A program made the position numbers and the translations under genes. A model generated the notes under the pieces. The model ran no database searches, was not told the origin of the DNA, and was given only the letters and a program-made list of their open reading frames with translations. From the NCBI RefSeq assembly GCF_032878875.1, contig NZ_CP118157.1, forward strand, positions 1,984,001-2,048,000: DNA of 64,000 bases. The letters are read 5' to 3'. This DNA comes from Microbacterium sp. AB (lineage in GTDB: Bacteria; Actinomycetota; Actinomycetes; Actinomycetales; Microbacteriaceae). Positions 59,884 to 64,000 of the stretch are shown here, piece after piece (position 1 is the stretch's first letter; the number at the start of each line of letters is the position of its first letter).

Positions 59884-61281
59884 ATGACCACGGCAGGAGA
59901 CGAGAGGCGGCTGTTCGGATGGCGCTTCACGGCGCCCCTGCTGCTCGCCTCCGCGCTCAATCCGATCAACAGCTCGATGCTCGCGACGGGGCTCACCGAC
60001 ATCGCCCGCGAGTTCACCCTCGCCCCCGGCGCGGCGGTGACCCTCGTCTCGGTGCTGTACCTGTGCAGCGCGACAGCGCAGCCGGCCGTCGGCAAACTGG
60101 GCACGGTGCTCGGCCCGCGGCGCGTCTTCCTCGGCGGGCTGGTGGTGGTGATGATCGGCGGGCTCGTCGGCGCGCTCGCGGGCTCGTTCCCATGGCTGCT
60201 CGCCTCGCGCGCGCTGATCGGGATCGGCACGTCCGCGGCGTTCCCGACGTCCATGGCACTCGTGCGGGCACGTGCCGATCGGGCCGGGCTCGCCGCGCCG
60301 ACCCGGGTGATCGGACTCCTGTCCATCGCCGCCCAGGTCGCGCTCGTGGCCGGGCTTCCCCTCGGCGGTCTGCTGACCAGCGCTCTCGGCTGGCGGTCGC
60401 TCCTCGCCATGAACCTCCCGCTCGCGCTGATCGCCCTCGTCGCGGTGGCGCGCGGGGTCGAACGCGACCCCGCCATCGGGCGGCACACCGTGCGGGAGAT
60501 GCTCACGGCGCTCGACGCGACGGGCGTCGTCCTGTTCACCGCTGCGACCACGGGGCTGCTCGTCTTCCTGGGCGATCTCACGCATCCGCGCTGGTGGCTG
60601 CTCGCGGTGATCGTCGCGGTCCTGACCCTCTTGATCGCCTGGGAGCGACGAGCGCCCGATCCGCTCCTCGACGTGCGCCTGCTCGCATCCGAGCCCGCGC
60701 TCGCCCGCACCTACCTGCGTCAGCTCCTGGTCGGCCTCGCCGTCTCCACCGCGCTCTACGGGCTCAGCCAATGGAGGGAGGATGCCGCCGGCCTCGACGC
60801 GGCCGCCATCGGCGTCATCCTCCTGCCGCTGTCCGTGGTCAGCATCCTGCTCGCCCGGATCGTCTCCGTGCGCGGCTGGGTGCGCGGCTCCCTCGTCGGC
60901 GGCGCGCTCGCGGTCATCGCGGCCGGAGGGATGCTATCGCTCCTCCGGTCGGGGATGCCGGGTCTCGTGCCCCTGCTCCTCGGGGTCGCGATCGTCTACG
61001 GCGCCGCCAACGGTCTGACGAGCGTCGCGACCCAGACGGCGCTCTACCTGCAGGCTCCCGCGGATCGGATCGGCACGGCGGCGGGTCTGCTGCGCAGCTT
61101 CGGTCACATCGGCGCGATCTTCTCGGCCAGCGTCATCTCGGTCACCTTCGGCGCGCAGCCGTCCGACGCCGGTCTGCGCCTGCAGGGATGGGTGGTCGCA
61201 GGGCTCGGCGTGGTGCTGTTCCTCCTCGCCCTCGATCGCGGCATCCCGCGCACCGCTCCGAGACGGCAGCGCGGCGACTGA
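59884..61281 (+). CDS. MFS transporter, drug-resistance (DHA2-like) type
   Basis: 465 residues with about 13-14 membrane helices. It shows ASALNPINSSMLATGLTDIA, the motif-A-like GKLGTVLGPRRVFLGG, SRALIGIGTSAAFPTSMALV (motif C region) and VATQTALYLQAPADRIGTAA. A role in efflux of a toxic compound is likely. It follows the GPH carrier by 126 bp but has no copy of the palindrome, so it is probably separately regulated. Confidence 0.9.
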   Translation: MTTAGDERRLFGWRFTAPLLLASALNPINSSMLATGLTDIAREFTLAPGAAVTLVSVLYLCSATAQPAVGKLGTVLGPRRVFLGGLVVVMIGGLVGALAGSFPWLLASRALIGIGTSAAFPTSMALVRARADRAGLAAPTRVIGLLSIAAQVALVAGLPLGGLLTSALGWRSLLAMNLPLALIALVAVARGVERDPAIGRHTVREMLTALDATGVVLFTAATTGLLVFLGDLTHPRWWLLAVIVAVLTLLIAWERRAPDPLLDVRLLASEPALARTYLRQLLVGLAVSTALYGLSQWREDAAGLDAAAIGVILLPLSVVSILLARIVSVRGWVRGSLVGGALAVIAAGGMLSLLRSGMPGLVPLLLGVAIVYGAANGLTSVATQTALYLQAPADRIGTAAGLLRSFGHIGAIFSASVISVTFGAQPSDAGLRLQGWVVAGLGVVLFLLALDRGIPRTAPRRQRGD

Positions 61282-61352
61282 GGAGCGGGCGGTCCGGCGC
61301 TGCATGATGTCCGCCGGGGCGGCAGGGGCGACTCCGCGTCCGGGCCCGGACG

Positions 61353-62213
61353 TCAGGCCGGATCGGCGGTGAGGCTCTGGGTGCCGATGACGGAGAGCAT
61401 GTCGAGGGCGTCGGCGCTGTCGGTGCCGAGGGCGGGGGTGAACCAGAGCAGCCGCTGGCGTCCGTCCTCGCTGAAGAGGTTGAGGCAGTTCACCTCGAGC
61501 AGGCCCAGGACGGGGTGGACGATCCGCTTGCGGTCGTTGCGGCGGAAGGCGACGTCGTGCTCGGCCCACAGCGCGGAGAACTCGGCCGAGGTCGCGAGCA
61601 GCTCCGCGATCATCACCGCGGCTTCGGTGTCGCGCGGTCCGCGTGCCGCGGCCGCGGCACGCAGATCGGCGACGAAGGCACGCGACTGCGTCTCGTGGTC
61701 TTCTTCGGGGTAGAGACGCCGCGCGTCGTCGTCGGTGAACCAGCGGTAGAGGAAGCTGGCGCGATTGCCCGGGAACCCGGGCTGAGCGCCGAGCAGGGCG
61801 ACGGCGAGCGGGTTCTGGACGAGGATGACGTGCAGGTCGGTGATGACCTGGGCGGGTGTGGACGGCAGACGGCTGAGCAGGTCGAGCATGCCGGGATGCA
61901 CGTGGGCGCCAGGACCGGTCTCGGCGGGCACGGGACGGTCGGCGAGATGGAAGAGATAGTCGCGCTCGTCGCGGGTCAGTCTGAGGGCGCGGGCGAGCGC
62001 GGAGAGCATCTGCTCCGACGGCTGCGACCCCGCGCCCCGCTCGAGCTCGTTGTAGTAGTCGACGGACGCGCCGGCCAGCTGCGCCACCTCGTCGCGACGA
62101 AGCCCCGGAACCCGTCGGCGGGGCCCGGACACGAGCCCGACGTCTCCGGGGCGGATGCGCTCGCGTCGGGATCGCAGGAACACACCCAGCTCACCGTGCT
62201 TTGCAGGACTCAT
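61353..62213 (-). CDS. XRE-type regulator with MmyB-like ligand-binding domain
   Basis: 286 residues, full length. N-terminal helix-turn-helix: GDVGLVSGPRRRVPGLRRDE, VAQLAGASVDYYNELERGAG. The MmyB domain follows from residue 110 with TPAQVITDLHVILVQNPLAV, FLYRWFTDDDARRLYP, LATSAEFSALWAEHDVAFRR and HPVLGLLEVNCLNLFSEDG. It is divergent from two coupled SDR genes, a very common arrangement for this family, with an inverted repeat between them. It therefore probably represses them. Confidence 0.93.
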   Translation of the reverse strand: MSPAKHGELGVFLRSRRERIRPGDVGLVSGPRRRVPGLRRDEVAQLAGASVDYYNELERGAGSQPSEQMLSALARALRLTRDERDYLFHLADRPVPAETGPGAHVHPGMLDLLSRLPSTPAQVITDLHVILVQNPLAVALLGAQPGFPGNRASFLYRWFTDDDARRLYPEEDHETQSRAFVADLRAAAAARGPRDTEAAVMIAELLATSAEFSALWAEHDVAFRRNDRKRIVHPVLGLLEVNCLNLFSEDGRQRLLWFTPALGTDSADALDMLSVIGTQSLTADPA

Positions 62214-62246
62214 GCATCCAGTGTGCTCCTGGGCGGGCCGCCGATA

Positions 62247-62265
62247 CAGGGGACGACATCCCCTG
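62247..62265. promoter_or_regulatory. Inverted repeat between the MmyB regulator and the SDR genes
   Basis: CAGGGGA (62247-62253), CGACA, TCCCCTG (62259-62265), perfect 7-bp arms. A further half-site CAGGGG lies at 62281-62286. Likely operator of the MmyB-type regulator. Confidence 0.62.
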
Positions 62266-62299
62266 GTTGCGATGCGCGAACAGGGGCATCGTGGCAGAC

Positions 62300-63073
62300 A
62301 TGACAGACAACGACATCACCACCGCCCCCGCCGGTTCGGCCGCCTCGCGGATCGCCATCGTCACAGGAGGCTCGCGCGGCATCGGCCGCGCCGTCTCGAA
62401 ACGGCTCGCCGCCGACGGGTTCGCCGTCGTCGTGAACTTTGCGGGCAACGCCGCGGCCGCGGACGAGACCGTCGCGTCGATCTCCGCCGAGGGCGGCACG
62501 GCCATCGCGGTCCAGGCGGACGTCGCCGACGAGCACCAGGTCGCCGCGCTGTTCGACCGGACGGAGGAGGAGTTCGGCGGCGTCGACGTCGTGGTCAACT
62601 CCGCCGGACGCATGGCGCTCTCGCCGATCGCCGACCTCGACCTGCAGGTGCTCGACGAGCTGCACCGCACGAACATCCGCGGCGCCTTCGTGGTCGCCCA
62701 GCAGGCCGCACGCCGCCTGCACGACGGCGGATCCTTCGTCGGCTTCTCCACCACCGTCGTCTCCACCCAGTTCCCCGACTACGGCGCCTACGCGGCCAGC
62801 AAGGGCGCGGTCGAGACGATGATCCTCATCCTCGCCCGGGAGCTGCGCGGGCGAGACATCACGGTCAACGCCGTGGCGCCCGGCCCGACCGCGACCGCGC
62901 TGTTCCTCGACGGCAAGACCCCGGAGCAGATCGACGCCCTCGCCAAGAACCCGCCCCTGGAACGGCTCGGCACCCCCGAGGACATCTCGAACGTCGTCGC
63001 CTTCCTCGCCGGCCCCGACGGGCACTGGGTCAACGGCCAGGTGCTGCGCGCGAACGGCGGCATGGCCCGATGA
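62300..63073 (+). CDS. SDR family oxidoreductase (3-oxoacyl-ACP reductase-like)
   Basis: 257 residues from ATG 62300; GTG 62291, behind AGGGG, is three codons earlier and also possible. Classical SDR: TGGSRGIGRAVSKRL cofactor motif near residue 20, VVNSAGRMAL (NAG), and YAASK in the YxxxK catalytic position, with a serine (FSTTVVS) upstream. It ends GQVLRANGGMAR, typical of FabG-like enzymes. Its stop overlaps the next SDR start (ATGA). Confidence 0.92.
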   Translation: MTDNDITTAPAGSAASRIAIVTGGSRGIGRAVSKRLAADGFAVVVNFAGNAAAADETVASISAEGGTAIAVQADVADEHQVAALFDRTEEEFGGVDVVVNSAGRMALSPIADLDLQVLDELHRTNIRGAFVVAQQAARRLHDGGSFVGFSTTVVSTQFPDYGAYAASKGAVETMILILARELRGRDITVNAVAPGPTATALFLDGKTPEQIDALAKNPPLERLGTPEDISNVVAFLAGPDGHWVNGQVLRANGGMAR

Positions 63074-63975
63074 CGGGACGAGACCAGGTCATCGTCGTCA
63101 CCGGCGCCTCCAGCGGGTTCGGCAGACTGGCGGCGGAGTCCCTCGCCCGCGCCGGACACACCGTGGTCGCGGGCATGCGGGACATCGAGGGCCGCAACGC
63201 CCCCAACGCCGCAGCCCTGGCCGGCCTCGCGGCGGCGGACGGCATCGAGCTCGGTGCCGTGGAGCTGGACGTGCAGTCCGGGGAATCGGCGGACGCCGCG
63301 ATCGCCGAGGTGCTCGCCCGCCACGGTCGGATCGACGTGGTCGTCCACAACGCCGGCCACATGGTCCTCGGCCCTGCCGAGGCGTTCACGCCTGAGCAGC
63401 TCGCAGAGTTGTACGACGTCAACGTGATCGGCACCCAGCGCGTCAACCGGGCGGTGCTCCCGCACCTGCGGGCGCGGCGCTCCGGGCTGCTGCTGTGGGT
63501 CGGCAGCTCCTCCACACGCGGCGGCCATCCGCCCTTCCTCGCGCCGTACTTCGCCGCCAAGGCCGGAATGGACGCTCTTGCGGAGAGCTACGCGGCCGAG
63601 CTGATCCGCTTCGGCATCGACACGACCATCCTCGTCCCCGGCGCCTTCACCTCCGGCACCAACCACTTCGCCCACGCCGGAACCCCAGCCGACACCGACA
63701 CCGAGGCCGCATACGATGTCGAATACGGGCAGCTGCGATCCGAGATCGACGGACGCCTCGCCGACCTCGAACCGGAGGGCGCCGATGTGCGGGCCGTCGC
63801 AGACGAGATCGTCCGCATCGTCGGCCTTCCCGCCGGGCGGCGCCCCTTCCGCTCCCATGTCGATCCGTCGAAGGACGGCAGCGAGGTCGTGTCCGCCGTC
63901 GCCGACCGGATACGCGTCGAGTTCTACCGCCGCATCGGGATCACCGACCTGCTCCCCACGCACGCCGCACTCTGA
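63070..63975 (+). CDS. SDR family oxidoreductase
   Basis: 301 residues. It has VTGASSGFGRLAAESLARAG near the start, VVHNAGHMVLGPAEAF (NAG), the catalytic YFAAK (YxxxK) with WVGSSSTRGG before it, and VPGAFTSGTNHFAH. The C-terminal 70 residues extend beyond a basic SDR and resemble the enzymes that pair with MmyB-regulated loci. Coupled to the upstream SDR by a 4-nt overlap. Confidence 0.92.
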   Translation: MTGRDQVIVVTGASSGFGRLAAESLARAGHTVVAGMRDIEGRNAPNAAALAGLAAADGIELGAVELDVQSGESADAAIAEVLARHGRIDVVVHNAGHMVLGPAEAFTPEQLAELYDVNVIGTQRVNRAVLPHLRARRSGLLLWVGSSSTRGGHPPFLAPYFAAKAGMDALAESYAAELIRFGIDTTILVPGAFTSGTNHFAHAGTPADTDTEAAYDVEYGQLRSEIDGRLADLEPEGADVRAVADEIVRIVGLPAGRRPFRSHVDPSKDGSEVVSAVADRIRVEFYRRIGITDLLPTHAAL

Positions 63976-63989
63976 CAGGCCGCACCTGC

Positions 63990-63999
63990 GAGGAAAGGA
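63990..63999 (+). promoter_or_regulatory. Ribosome binding site for a gene starting beyond the window
   Basis: GAGGAAAGGA at the last bases of the window, 15 bp after the second SDR gene. It implies a third gene in the same operon just outside. Confidence 0.5.
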
Positions 64000-64000
64000 C

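Noticed and set aside
1..64000. CRISPR arrays, insertion sequences, prophage genes, replication origins
   Set aside because: No direct-repeat arrays, transposase, integrase or phage structural genes were recognised on either strand.

Overview
The window is chromosomal DNA of a very GC-rich, densely coding Gram-positive actinobacterium. The best guess is Microbacteriaceae, Microbacterium-like. The evidence is the gene order recG-coaD-yceD-rpmF-rnc-mutM and smc-ftsY, small lineage proteins (DUF3072, DUF7882-type, DUF2004, SatD, DUF3515), a cofactor F420 gene (cofD), and many genes that seem to be transcribed without a leader. No phage, insertion sequence, CRISPR array or plasmid function is visible.

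Layout. 1-569: 5' part of lipB. 678-5650: a four-gene oligopeptide-type ABC importer operon whose two ATPases are fused. 5634-11726 (minus): DUF2004 protein, ftsY, an rRNA-methyltransferase-like gene and smc. 11841-14791 (plus): a promoter, two small ORFs and two tandem, homologous double-GNAT acetyltransferases. 14982-16650: cofD and SatD. Together these two blocks appear inserted between smc and mutM. 16693-31750: core backbone with mutM, rnc, rpmF, yceD, coaD, recG, rsmD, thiL, a DUF3515 lipoprotein, ddl, gpsA, a PlsC-type acyltransferase, murA, leuD, leuC and a TerC protein. It serves DNA repair, envelope precursors, CoA and thiamine cofactors and leucine synthesis. 31947-33747: an ECF-like sigma factor with a DUF4349 membrane protein, then tRNA-Glu(CTC).

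33813-44000 is accessory: MBL-fold hydrolase, flavin reductase, MmyB-type and PucR-type regulators, SRPBCC, YihY, zinc alcohol dehydrogenase, manganese catalase coupled to an F420-type LLM oxidoreductase, DUF3072, and a divergent LysR/EamA pair. 45095-47857 is a full-length adhE. 48202-51851 holds an SRPBCC protein, a carboxylesterase next to a shortened XRE regulator, and a divergent HxlR/RidA-like pair.

The most interesting block is 51923-59757. It holds MmgE/PrpD, FAD-dependent dehydrogenase, DUF4387 and AtuA-like genes (minus), a divergent GntR/FCD regulator, an RraA-like gene (minus) and a divergent GPH-type MFS carrier. Two nearly identical palindromes (16-bp core, ATTTGCTATAGCAAAT and a two-mismatch copy) lie at the two divergent promoters. 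One sits exactly in the 17-bp spacer of a TTGACA/TAGGTT promoter. This points to a single regulon for uptake and breakdown of an unidentified, probably poly-carboxylic, substrate. The window ends with a drug-type MFS carrier and an MmyB regulator divergent from two SDR genes.
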